Assembly: GCA_017307375.1 (NCBI GenBank)
Contig: JAFKFH010000005.1
Coordinates: forward strand, 62,001 to 126,000
Origin: Alphaproteobacteria bacterium
Lineage (GTDB): Bacteria; Pseudomonadota; Alphaproteobacteria; Ferrovibrionales; Ferrovibrionaceae
DNA length: 64,000 nucleotides
Direction: 5' to 3'
The translations under genes and the position numbers were made by a program. Each line of letters opens with the position of its first letter. Position 1 is the first letter of the stretch. Positions 1 through 8,169 of this stretch are shown piece by piece. The notes under the pieces are model-generated. The model worked only from the letters and a program-made list of their open reading frames with translations, did no database searches and was not told where the DNA came from.

Positions 1-2742
1 GCCGCCCCGACCGACGCCGCCCCGACCGCCGCCGAGACGGCCCCGGCCGCCGAACCTGCGCCGCCGATCGAAGCGACAACCGAAGAATCCGCCCCGGCCC
101 CGCACGCCGAAGCACAGCCGGCCGAGCCCATCGCCGAAGCGCAGGCTGCCGAGGACCAGCAAGCGGGTGATACCGCAATCGAAGCCGGCGAAGCCGAGGC
201 GATCGACGCCGAAGGGGAAACCGCGGAAACCACCGAAGCGCGCGAAGGCGGTGAACCGCGCCAGCGCGAGGGCCGCGAAGGTGGCCGGCGCGGCCGGCGC
301 CATGGCCGTCGCGGCGATCGGCATGAGCGCGGCGGCCGCCATGGCGACCGCGGCGATCGTGGCGGAGATCGTGGCGGCGACCGCCGCGAGAGCAGCGAAC
401 GTCATGCCGCCACGGCCGGCGGCGAGGCCCCGGCAGGCGCCGACGGCATCACCTCGATCGGCGGCGACGCGATCGATGAAGTGCGCCGCCCGCGCCGCTT
501 CTCGCCGCAGCGCCACTACAAGATCCAGGAAGTCATCAAGCGCCGCCAGATCCTGCTCGTTCAGGTCGTCAAGGAGGAGCGCGGCAACAAGGGTGCCGCC
601 CTGACCACCTTCCTGTCGCTGGCCGGCCGCTACTGCGTGCTGATGCCGAATACCGCGCGCGGCGGCGGGATCAGCCGCAAGATCGTCTCGGCGACCGACC
701 GCAAGCGGCTGAAGAGCATCGCTGCCGAACTGGACATGCCCGAAGGCATGGGCATGATCGTGCGCACCGCCGGCATGGAGCGCACGAAGCCCGAGATCAA
801 GCGCGACTTCGAATTCCTGCTGCGGACCTGGGATTCGATCCGCGAGCTGACCTTGCGCTCGACCGCGCCCTGCCTGGTCTATGAAGAAGCCAACCTGATC
901 AAGCGGGCGATCCGCGATCTCTACTCGAAGGACATCGACGAAGTCCTGGTCGAAGGCGACGACGGCTACCGCGCCGCCAAGGACTTCATGAAGATGCTGA
1001 TGCCCTCGCATGCCAAGCGGGTGCAGCCGTATCGCGATCCGGTCCCGCTGTTCCATCGCTTCCAGGTCGAGACCCAGCTCGACGCGATGTACTCCTCGAC
1101 CGTCCAGCTCCGGTCGGGCGGCTATATCGTGATCAATCCGACCGAGGCGCTGGTCTCGGTCGACGTCAACTCGGGCCGTGCGACCAAGGAGCACAACATC
1201 GAGGAGACGGCCTACAAGACCAACCTGGAAGCGTCGGAAGAGCTGGCGCGCCAGCTGCGCCTGCGCGACCTGGCCGGGCTGATCGTGATCGACTTCATCG
1301 ACATGGAGGATCACCGCAACGCCCGCAACGTCGAGCGCCGGCTGAAGGAATGCCTCAAGGCCGATCGTGCCCGCATCCAGGTCGGACGCATCTCGGGCTT
1401 CGGCCTGCTGGAGATGTCGCGCCAGCGCCTGCGGCCTAGCCTGCTGGAAGCCTCGACCCAGGTCTGCCCGCACTGCCAGGGCCAGGGCGTCGTGCGCTCG
1501 ACCGAATCGACCGCGCTGCACGTGCTGCGCGCCATCGAGGACGAGGGCATCCGCGACCGCGCGGCCGAGATCACCGTCGCGGTGTCGACCAAGGTCGCCA
1601 TCTACCTGCTCAATCACAAGCGCGACGACGTCGCCAAGATCGAGCAGCGCTACCAGATGAAGGTGATCATCGCCGCCGACGACACGCTGGTGCCGCCGGC
1701 CCACCGGATCGAGCGCACCAAGCCGCGCCTGCCCGACGCCGCGCGCCAGCCGGTCGCCTTGACGTCGATGCGCCCGATCGTCTCGGAGACCGCGATGGCC
1801 GACGAGGAATCGGCGGACGAGGCGGAGGTCGAGGAGGATGTCGCCGAGGAGGCGGCGGAAGCCCCGGCGACGGCCCCTCAGGAAGAGGAGGAAGGCGATC
1901 GTGGCGCGCGCGGCCGCTCCCGCCGCCGGCGCCGTCGCGGTGGCCGAGACCGGGACGAAGCGCGCGAGACGCAGGATGCCGAGGCCGAGACCGCCGCACC
2001 GGTGGCCGACAGCCCGGCGGAAATCGAAGATGCGCCCGCCGAGGGGCGGGCCGATGACGGCGACGAGACCAACGGCGATGCCGACGGCGAGGATGCCGAT
2101 GCCCAGCGCAAGCGCCGTCGCCGCGGTCGCCGCGGCGGCCGCCGTCGGCGTCGCGATGCCGACGGCAACGAAATCCTCGGCGAGGGCGACGACGAGGCTC
2201 CCGCCCAGGCCGCGACGCCGCAGACCCTGATCTGGGAGGTGCCGCTGGACGGCGGCCTGCCGGTCGAGACTGCGGCGGACGAGGCGGCGCCGTTCGCGGT
2301 CCCGCTGGGGTTCGCCCCGGAAGCGGCCTTTGCGCCGGAAGCATCGCTTGACGCCATCGAGCCCGTCGCCGCCGACGTGGTGCCCGAAACGGCGAGTGAG
2401 CCGGCGAGCGAAACCGAGGTTGGTGCCGTCACCGCCCCTGCCCCGCAACCCGCGGCGCCGGTCGTCGCGGCCGAACCGGTGTCCGTGCCGCAGGCAGCCC
2501 AGCCGGTGGCCGGCGAAATCTCGCTCACCAGCGTGAAGATCGAGGCGCCGGCCACATCGGCCCCGACCCCGGTTCCGCCGCCGGCCCCCACGCCCGAGCC
2601 CGAGCCTGCCGCACCGAGCGGTCTGGCCCTGCCGGCGACCCAGACCAAGGTCGAGGCGATCGCCTCGGAAGTGGTTCTGGTCTCCCCGACCGCCGGGACG
2701 GATGAGGAAAAGCCCAAGCGTGGCGGCTGGTGGAAGCGCTGA
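1..2742 (+). CDS. rne: Ribonuclease E/G family protein (RNase E), 5' end outside window
   Basis: This is the endoribonuclease of mRNA decay and rRNA processing. The frame is open from base 1, so 913 residues are visible and the start lies upstream. The first ~150 residues are Ala/Glu-rich, then an Arg/Gly tract (about residues 80-130), then the second part of the S1 domain resumes near KIQEVIKRRQ. This fits the low-complexity insertion known inside the S1 domain of alphaproteobacterial RNase E. The catalytic core follows, with SVDVNSGRAT and IDFIDM (the Mg-binding Asp region) and the zinc-link motif CPHCQGQG. The C-terminal ~300 residues are acidic and Ala/Pro-rich with two arginine blocks near bases 1918 and 2113, the usual degradosome and RNA-binding scaffold. 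The protein ends GGWWKR and is followed by a strong terminator. Confidence 0.95.
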   Translation, partial: AAPTDAAPTAAETAPAAEPAPPIEATTEESAPAPHAEAQPAEPIAEAQAAEDQQAGDTAIEAGEAEAIDAEGETAETTEAREGGEPRQREGREGGRRGRRHGRRGDRHERGGRHGDRGDRGGDRGGDRRESSERHAATAGGEAPAGADGITSIGGDAIDEVRRPRRFSPQRHYKIQEVIKRRQILLVQVVKEERGNKGAALTTFLSLAGRYCVLMPNTARGGGISRKIVSATDRKRLKSIAAELDMPEGMGMIVRTAGMERTKPEIKRDFEFLLRTWDSIRELTLRSTAPCLVYEEANLIKRAIRDLYSKDIDEVLVEGDDGYRAAKDFMKMLMPSHAKRVQPYRDPVPLFHRFQVETQLDAMYSSTVQLRSGGYIVINPTEALVSVDVNSGRATKEHNIEETAYKTNLEASEELARQLRLRDLAGLIVIDFIDMEDHRNARNVERRLKECLKADRARIQVGRISGFGLLEMSRQRLRPSLLEASTQVCPHCQGQGVVRSTESTALHVLRAIEDEGIRDRAAEITVAVSTKVAIYLLNHKRDDVAKIEQRYQMKVIIAADDTLVPPAHRIERTKPRLPDAARQPVALTSMRPIVSETAMADEESADEAEVEEDVAEEAAEAPATAPQEEEEGDRGARGRSRRRRRRGGRDRDEARETQDAEAETAAPVADSPAEIEDAPAEGRADDGDETNGDADGEDADAQRKRRRRGRRGGRRRRRDADGNEILGEGDDEAPAQAATPQTLIWEVPLDGGLPVETAADEAAPFAVPLGFAPEAAFAPEASLDAIEPVAADVVPETASEPASETEVGAVTAPAPQPAAPVVAAEPVSVPQAAQPVAGEISLTSVKIEAPATSAPTPVPPPAPTPEPEPAAPSGLALPATQTKVEAIASEVVLVSPTAGTDEEKPKRGGWWKR

Positions 2743-2763
2743 TACCGGTCACCCGGACCTGAC

Positions 2764-2797
2764 GGAAAAAGGGCAGCCCGGCGGCTGCCCTTTTTTT
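2764..2797 (+). terminator. Intrinsic terminator of rne, probably bidirectional
   Basis: A perfect 8-bp stem (2771-2778 with 2783-2790, gggcagcc/ggctgccc) has a 4-base loop and is followed by seven T. Five A precede the stem, so it can also serve the convergent PagL-like gene on the minus strand. Confidence 0.93.
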
Positions 2798-2801
2798 GTC
2801 G

Positions 2802-3323
2802 TCAGGGCCAGCGCACCGGTATCGCCAGAGTGACCATCAACTCGTTCTCGCCGGGATTGCGGTCGTGGATGCCGGCGTTCGAGATATGGGCGAAACCGAC
2901 GCCCAACCGGATATCGTTGTCGAAGCGATAGGCCAGTTCGGCCCCGAGGCGAAACTGGAAACCGCCGCCCAGATCCTTCGACGAGCCGCGGCTATACCCG
3001 CCGATTGCCGCGGTCGGGGTGAGGATCAAGCGGTCGATGGCGATGTCGGCATAGAGCCCGCCATAGCCGTAGACGCCGCCCCGGCCGTTTGCCATCACCC
3101 CGGCCATCGGCCCGATGCGGAAGAACTTCTCGCCCAGGCGGAATTCCAGGCGCCCCATGCCGGAAGTCGGGTCGCCGTGATCGCGGCCGAGATTGAAGAC
3201 GCCGACGCCGAAATCGACATGGCTGGGCCCGTCGTCGAGGACTTCCACCTGGGCCTGGACCGGCCCCGCGACCAGCCCGCCGGCCAGCGCCGCTACCACG
3301 ATCAGCCACCAAAATCGATGCAT
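2802..3323 (-). CDS. Acyloxyacyl hydrolase, PagL-type lipid A 3-O-deacylase
   Basis: This is a predicted outer-membrane enzyme that removes an ester-linked acyl chain from lipid A. The 173 residues start with a Sec signal peptide (MHRFWWLIVVAALAGGLVAG to about PVQAQ). The mature part alternates like a small beta-barrel. Near the C-terminus is the PagL signature GFAHISNAGIHDRNPGENE, containing the catalytic His and Ser (H-x-S-N) and a downstream Glu. The chain ends in hydrophobic residues typical of beta-barrels (VTLAIPVRW). Length matches the family (about 170-190). It converges on rne and shares its terminator. The family call is firm. The actual lipid A position attacked is inferred from the family. 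Confidence 0.85.
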   Translation of the reverse strand: MHRFWWLIVVAALAGGLVAGPVQAQVEVLDDGPSHVDFGVGVFNLGRDHGDPTSGMGRLEFRLGEKFFRIGPMAGVMANGRGGVYGYGGLYADIAIDRLILTPTAAIGGYSRGSSKDLGGGFQFRLGAELAYRFDNDIRLGVGFAHISNAGIHDRNPGENELMVTLAIPVRWP

Positions 3324-3394
3324 CCGCCGCTCCCTTGCCGCTCGTTACACGCCGACAAGCGCGCACAAGGGAATTTGTTCCTCCAAAAGACAAT

Positions 3395-3417
3395 CGCCCC
3401 GGCCTGAGGCCGGGGCG
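3395..3417 (-). terminator. GC-rich hairpin, probable terminator after the 3442-4293 gene
   Basis: A 10-bp perfect stem (cgccccggcc with ggccggggcg) closes a 3-base loop. On the minus strand it lies 25 bases after the stop of the membrane-protein gene and is followed by attgtctttt, a weak T tract. Confidence 0.6.
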
Positions 3418-3441
3418 AATTTAGTCATCTGGCCGAAGGGA

Positions 3442-4293
3442 TCAGTCGTCGCGCAGACGCCCGCCCAGCGCCGCCGACACGCTGGCGATGAAGGCCCCGA
3501 TCAGCAGCGAGATAAAGGTGACGAACGCCATGACGATCCCGGCCTTGCGGGCGTTGTCTGCCTGATCCTTGATCTTGGCCTTGGCGGCCGCAAGCTGGAC
3601 CAGCACTTCATCGACGCGCCGCTCGGCATCGGCCTGGGCCAATCCGGTCCGCGCCGAGATCACCTGCGCCACATAGGTACGGTCGGCCGGGGTCAACCGG
3701 CCATCGGTCAGGCCGTCGGCGAGAATGCGCGCGACTTCGCCGCGCGCCTCGTTGGCGCTGGCTTGCGCGGTACCGCCCGTCGTCGGCCGGAACATCATGT
3801 CGATGAAATAGTCGGCCTGTCCCTGCGCCATGCCCGCAGTTCCGGCCGCGGCACCGCCGGCCACCGTCGCCGTCGCCTGAACCGCCCGCGAAGCGGTGCC
3901 GGTCGCCGCGCCGATGGCGATGCAGGCGACGATCAGCGTCGACAGGCTCCAGGTCAGGAAACCGTGCGCGGTGTCGCGGAAGAACACCTCGTCGGTATGG
4001 ACGTCGGTCCAGCGGGTGCGCAGTCGCCCGGCAATGTAGCCGCCAAGCGCTGAAGACACCCATTGCATGACCACCAGCCAGATGGCCGTCGACACCGCGA
4101 AGGTAGTCGCGACGGCCGAGGCCTGTGACCATGGCGACAGCACGCTCAGTCCCAGCGCGGAGCCCAGGATCATCAAGGCAAACGACGTTGCGGTGGCGAC
4201 GACCGCGCCAGCGATGACGGCCGCCCAGGAAACGCTGGAAATCCGGGATTCGGTCGCAACCGGCCGGGCGGAACTATAGACGACGCTGGTCAT
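3442..4293 (-). CDS. Four-helix inner-membrane protein of unknown function
   Basis: The 283-residue protein has two hydrophobic segments near the N-terminus (VSWAAVIAGAVVATATSFAL and VSTAIWLVVMQWVSSALGGY), one in the middle (WSLSTLIVACIAIGAATG) and one at the C-terminus (MAFVTFISLLIGAFIASVSA). Between helices 3 and 4 is an Ala-rich charged region that may be coiled coil. The resemblance is to a family of alphaproteobacterial membrane proteins that databases often call PhnA-like without functional support. The ATG at 4293 was chosen over an upstream in-frame start because GGAGGA (4301-4306) sits just before it. That ribosome-binding site overlaps the stop of the microprotein gene upstream, so the two are probably co-translated. 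Confidence 0.75.
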   Translation of the reverse strand: MTSVVYSSARPVATESRISSVSWAAVIAGAVVATATSFALMILGSALGLSVLSPWSQASAVATTFAVSTAIWLVVMQWVSSALGGYIAGRLRTRWTDVHTDEVFFRDTAHGFLTWSLSTLIVACIAIGAATGTASRAVQATATVAGGAAAGTAGMAQGQADYFIDMMFRPTTGGTAQASANEARGEVARILADGLTDGRLTPADRTYVAQVISARTGLAQADAERRVDEVLVQLAAAKAKIKDQADNARKAGIVMAFVTFISLLIGAFIASVSAALGGRLRDD

Positions 4294-4307
4294 TGGCCGG
4301 TCCTCCG

Positions 4308-4385
4308 TCAACGGAACAGGAGGAAAAGAAGGATGATCACCGGGATCGGCACACCAAGCAGCCAAAGCAGAATTCCGCGACCCAT
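4308..4385 (-). CDS. 25-residue membrane microprotein
   Basis: This short frame reads MGRGILLWLLGVPIPVIILL and ends FLLFR. It is almost wholly hydrophobic, with a central Gly-x-Pro-x-Pro break and a terminal Arg, so it should form one helix or a helical hairpin in the inner membrane. A ribosome-binding site (GGGAG, 4394-4398) precedes the ATG. Its stop lies directly next to the ribosome-binding site of the membrane-protein gene that follows. Proteins of this look recur in alphaproteobacteria as unnamed small proteins. Function is unknown. A role as a partner of the downstream membrane protein is inference from the tight spacing. Confidence 0.6.
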   Translation of the reverse strand: MGRGILLWLLGVPIPVIILLFLLFR

Positions 4386-4451
4386 GTCGATACTCCCATT
4401 GCTCAAAGATGGGGCAGAAACGGTGTCGGGAAGCTTTTGTTCCTGATCTTC

Positions 4452-5009
4452 CTACTCGACGAGGCGGGCGCGGGGCCAGCGCCGCAGCCAGCCCTTCACC
4501 GCGATCCGCTCGTCGAAGGCCCCACGCCGCTCGCGCCCACGCGGTGTGGGCCTGATCACCAGGGCAAAGAGATCGGCCAAGCCAAAGGGCGCGATAACGG
4601 TAACCCTGCCATCGGCCCCGAGGCTCAGCGCCACGCAGGTCGGCGTCTCGAGCCAGTGGCGCAGCGCATGGTCGAGATCGCGATAGGGGGCGTCGTCGTT
4701 GCGCAGATGCATTCTTGCCTGGTTGCGTACCGACCAGGGCAGCCCGGGCAGCATGCGGGCCAACCGTGCCTCATGCTCGGTTTCCCGGCGCGGATCGATG
4801 TCGGCCGGATCATGATAGAGCACGTCGACGTCCTCGACGGCGCTGCGCGTCGCGAACCCCGACAGATGGTCCCAGACCAGGGCCCGCACGAAGCCCGCGC
4901 CGATCGCCCCCTGGGGGAGCCCGAGATCGCGCACCGCCGTCAGCGCCGCCATCATGACGGCATCCCCGCGGACCAGCCCGATCAGCGCCGGTTCAAGGTC
5001 GCGATCCAT
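4452..5009 (-). CDS. Nucleotidyltransferase family protein (DUF925)
   Basis: The 185-residue protein matches the DUF925 type of predicted nucleotidyltransferase. It has ALVWDHLSGF followed by EDVDVLYHDP (the paired acidic residues expected to bind metal) and a C-terminal region with VTVIAPFGLADLFALVIRPT. The ATG at 5009 lies inside the 3' end of the aminotransferase gene upstream, giving a 28-base overlap that implies translational coupling. The long in-frame extension upstream of this ATG is Arg-rich antisense-type sequence and was rejected. The substrate is unknown. Confidence 0.85.
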   Translation of the reverse strand: MDRDLEPALIGLVRGDAVMMAALTAVRDLGLPQGAIGAGFVRALVWDHLSGFATRSAVEDVDVLYHDPADIDPRRETEHEARLARMLPGLPWSVRNQARMHLRNDDAPYRDLDHALRHWLETPTCVALSLGADGRVTVIAPFGLADLFALVIRPTPRGRERRGAFDERIAVKGWLRRWPRARLVE

Positions 5010-6139
5010 GTCTCCAGCCGGTCGCAGGCGGCAATCATCGTCTCGGTTGCGCCGGCGAAGGAGAACCGGATGTAGCGATGGCCGCGATGCGGATCGAAAT
5101 CGATCCCGGGCGTCGCCGCGATCCCGGTTTCCGCCAGCAGGCGACGGGCGAAGGCGTCGGCATCGTCGGTCAGATGGCTGACATCGGCGTAGACGTAGAA
5201 GGCGCCGTCGGCGGGGGCCAGTCGGTCCAGGCCTGCGCGCGGCAGCCGGTCCAGCAGGATCCGGCGATTCTCGGCATAGCGGGCGACATTGGCGTCGCAT
5301 TCGTCATAGGCGTCCAGCGCGCCCAGTGCCGCCACCTGGCTTGCGGCCGGCGGCGAGATGAACAGGTTCTGGGCCAGGCATTCGACCGGACGGATCAGCG
5401 CCTCGGGCACCACCATCCAGCCGATGCGCCAGCCGGTCATCGAGAAGTACTTCGAGAACGAATTGACGACGACGATGTCGGGTGACAGGGCGGCCGCGGT
5501 CTGCGGCCGGCCGCCATAGGTGATGCCGTGATAGATCTCGTCGACGATCAGCCAGCGGCCGCGCGCCGCACAGTCGGCCGCGAGCGCAGCCAGCACCTGC
5601 GGCTCGATCATCGTGCCCGTCGGGTTGGCGGGACTTGCGACCAGCACGCCGGCAAGCGGTCCGTCGACGCCCGCGACAAGGCCGGTGTCGAGCTGGAAGC
5701 GCGTCTCGGGCCCGCAGGGCACGCCGACCGGCGTCACGCCCAGCCCGGAGAGAATGTTGCGATAGGCCGGATAGCCGGGCTCGGCCAGCGCGACGCGATC
5801 GCCATGGTCGAACGCGGCAAGGAAGGCCAGCAGGAAGGCGCCCGACGCCCCGATCGTCACCACGATGCGCTCGGCCGGCACATCGACGCCGTAGAAGCGC
5901 CGGTAGTGTCGCGAGATACCGGCCCGCAGGTCGGGCGTGCCGAAGGCGTCGGTATAGCCCAGCGGCCCGGCGGCCATTGCGGTGGTCAGCGCCTCGATCG
6001 CCTGGCGCGGCGCCCCGGTCGCGGGCTGGCCGACCTCCATATGCAGCACTTCCGCGCCGGACTCCTCGCGCGCGGCGGCCGCCTTCATCACTTCCATCAC
6101 ATGGAACGGATCGATCGCTCCGCGTCGCGACGCCTTCAT
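4982..6139 (-). CDS. PLP-dependent aminotransferase, class I/II
   Basis: This is a fold-type I aminotransferase of 385 residues, a normal family length. Visible motifs are GPLGYTDAFGTPDLR near the N-terminus, VASPANPTGT (substrate and cofactor pocket), WLIVDEIYHGI (the Asp that contacts the pyridine nitrogen) and NSFSKYFSMTGWRIGW, where Lys230 should form the Schiff base with PLP. The C-terminus has HRYIRFSFAG with the carboxylate-binding Arg. Substrate specificity cannot be read from the sequence. Aspartate or an aromatic amino acid is plausible. It is followed by an overlapping nucleotidyltransferase gene. The start at 6139 has an AGGATT-type ribosome-binding site. Confidence 0.9.
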   Translation of the reverse strand: MKASRRGAIDPFHVMEVMKAAAAREESGAEVLHMEVGQPATGAPRQAIEALTTAMAAGPLGYTDAFGTPDLRAGISRHYRRFYGVDVPAERIVVTIGASGAFLLAFLAAFDHGDRVALAEPGYPAYRNILSGLGVTPVGVPCGPETRFQLDTGLVAGVDGPLAGVLVASPANPTGTMIEPQVLAALAADCAARGRWLIVDEIYHGITYGGRPQTAAALSPDIVVVNSFSKYFSMTGWRIGWMVVPEALIRPVECLAQNLFISPPAASQVAALGALDAYDECDANVARYAENRRILLDRLPRAGLDRLAPADGAFYVYADVSHLTDDADAFARRLLAETGIAATPGIDFDPHRGHRYIRFSFAGATETMIAACDRLETWIATLNRR

Positions 6140-6205
6140 CGGCCAATCCTCATCTAAAAAGCCCTGTCGATCGGGCGGCCAAGATACCCGGGCGCTGGCG
6201 TTTGT

Positions 6206-8137
6206 CTACTCGACGGCCGCCGCCCTCTCGGCCCGCCCGCAAAGGAAGGCGAGAAACTCGTCGGGAGGCAGCGCGGCAGAGACCAGGAACCCCTGCATCA
6301 CGTTGCAATGCCGGCGACGCAGCCAATCGGCCTGGGCCGCGGTCTCGACGCCTTCGGCCACGACGGAGAGGTCGAGTTGCCGGGCCAGCGCAATCGCCCC
6401 CCGCACCAGCCGGCAGGTCGCCGGGTCATCGGGCAGGTCGCGCACGAAGCTGCGATCGAGCTTGACGCTACGCACCGGCAGGCGCGTCAGCCGCGACAGC
6501 GACGAATGGCCGACCCCGAAGTCGTCGATGGCCAGGGTCACGCCGAGCAGCCTGATCCCGGCAAGGGTGCGGCGCAGCGGCTCGCTCTCGGACAGATAGA
6601 GGCTCTCGGTGATCTCGAGTTCCAGGGCGTGCCCGGGCAACCCGGTTTCCGTCAGCACGGTCTCGACGATGCCGAGAAAATCCGGCGCCTCAATCTGAGC
6701 AACCGACACATTCACGGCGATGCGCAGGTCGAAGCCGCCAGCGCGCCACCCTGCCGCCGCCCGCACGGCAGCGCGCAGCACCGACGCGCCGATGGCGGCG
6801 ATCAGGCCCTCCTCCTCGGCCACCGGAATGAACTCGTCCGGCGACATCATCTGCCCGCCGCGCTGCCAGCGCAGCAGGGCCTCGGCGCCAATCAGGGCCC
6901 CGTCGGTCAGGCGGATCTGGGGCTGGAACCAGACCTGCAAGGCGTCGGCCGCCATGGCGGCGCGCAGATCCTCGATCAGGCGCCGCCGGCTGCGCAGCGC
7001 GTCGTCGAGGAAGGGGGTGTAGTGGGTCGGCCCCGCATCGCCGCGGGCGCGGCCGTCGACCAGGGCGGCCCGCGCCCGCGACAGCAGGGTTGCGGCGTCG
7101 CGCCCGTCGTCGGGATAGCGGGCGACGCCGGCGGCCACCACCACATGGATGCCGCCGATCTCGACCTGGCCGAGCATGCCGGCCGCCCGCAATCTGGCCT
7201 CCAGCGCCTCGACGGTCGGGGTCACCAGGGCCAGGGCGAATTCGTCGCCGCCGATCCGCGCCCCCAGATCGACCAGCTGGTTCAACGCCCCGACCCTGGC
7301 AGCGAGGGCGCGCAGCGCGGCATCGCCGGCGGCCTGCCCGTGGGTTGCATTGACGGCGTTGAACCCCTCGATATCGAAACAGACGATCTCGATCGGGCGC
7401 CCGGCCCCGGCAGCGATCATCTGGTCGAGACGTCGACAGAAGGTGGGCCGGTTGGCCAGCCCGGTCAGCCCGTCGAAGTCCCGCTCGTAGCGCGCCCGAT
7501 CGATTTCGGCGGCCACCAGCGCCTTCTCGGCCGCCGTCAGTTCGTCGCGCAGCCGCATCGCGCGCTGGCGCCGCCGCTCGGTACAGCCGGTGTAGGTGAG
7601 GGTCAGCGCCAGGGTGAGCAGCATGTAGTTGACGTGGAAGGCCGCGAATTCCGCCGATGCGGAGGCGGCGACCAGGCCGAAGCAGGAAATCGCCATGACG
7701 ATGGCAGCCAGCAGCAGGTGGGTGCCGAAATTCGGGCTGACGGCGATCAGCCCGACCAGGATCGCCATGAAGGTAGGGGTCGTCGCCGGGTAGTCGCCGT
7801 GCCGGATGAAGATATTGCCCTCGACGGCCAGTACCGAAAAACCGACACAGAGCGCCACCAGCGCCAGCAGCAACCGTTGCCGCGACGGCGTGCCGGCCAG
7901 CAACGGCATGACCAGCAGCGGCCAGGCGATCCCGGCCAGGAAGATCAGGTCGCCCTCGACCTGCAGGATGTTGCCGAAGATCACTTCGCGCAGATAGAGC
8001 GTCAGAACCGCAATGCTGGCCAGCACCACCAGCACGCGGGTCAGTGTCCAGACCTCGACCAGGCGCATCGCGGCATAGCGGCGCGCCTGGTCGGGATCGA
8101 GCGGCGAGCGCAGCAGTCCCGTCACGCGCATCGGCAT
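6206..8137 (-). CDS. Membrane-bound GGDEF-EAL cyclic-di-GMP enzyme
   Basis: The 643-residue protein starts with about six transmembrane segments (residues ~20-205), then a GGDEF diguanylate cyclase domain (~225-375) and an EAL phosphodiesterase domain (~385-635). The cyclase signature is intact (ARIGGDEFAL). The inhibitory I-site that normally reads RxxD five residues before it is QLVD here, so product inhibition is probably lost. The EAL domain keeps its expected catalytic set: EALLRW, VNVS, ITES, DDFGVG, KLDRSF, VVAEGVET and the late Gln. Both activities are therefore possible. It starts 32 bases after a gamma-glutamyltransferase-like lipoprotein gene on the same strand and may be co-transcribed with it. 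Confidence 0.92.
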   Translation of the reverse strand: MPMRVTGLLRSPLDPDQARRYAAMRLVEVWTLTRVLVVLASIAVLTLYLREVIFGNILQVEGDLIFLAGIAWPLLVMPLLAGTPSRQRLLLALVALCVGFSVLAVEGNIFIRHGDYPATTPTFMAILVGLIAVSPNFGTHLLLAAIVMAISCFGLVAASASAEFAAFHVNYMLLTLALTLTYTGCTERRRQRAMRLRDELTAAEKALVAAEIDRARYERDFDGLTGLANRPTFCRRLDQMIAAGAGRPIEIVCFDIEGFNAVNATHGQAAGDAALRALAARVGALNQLVDLGARIGGDEFALALVTPTVEALEARLRAAGMLGQVEIGGIHVVVAAGVARYPDDGRDAATLLSRARAALVDGRARGDAGPTHYTPFLDDALRSRRRLIEDLRAAMAADALQVWFQPQIRLTDGALIGAEALLRWQRGGQMMSPDEFIPVAEEEGLIAAIGASVLRAAVRAAAGWRAGGFDLRIAVNVSVAQIEAPDFLGIVETVLTETGLPGHALELEITESLYLSESEPLRRTLAGIRLLGVTLAIDDFGVGHSSLSRLTRLPVRSVKLDRSFVRDLPDDPATCRLVRGAIALARQLDLSVVAEGVETAAQADWLRRRHCNVMQGFLVSAALPPDEFLAFLCGRAERAAAVE

Positions 8138-8169
8138 GCCCTGCCGCTGCCCGTCCGATCCATCGGGCG

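Noticed and set aside
6150-6180. Terminator after the GGDEF-EAL gene (gggc-ttttt on the minus strand)
   Set aside because: Only a 4-bp stem can be drawn before the T run, which is too weak to call.
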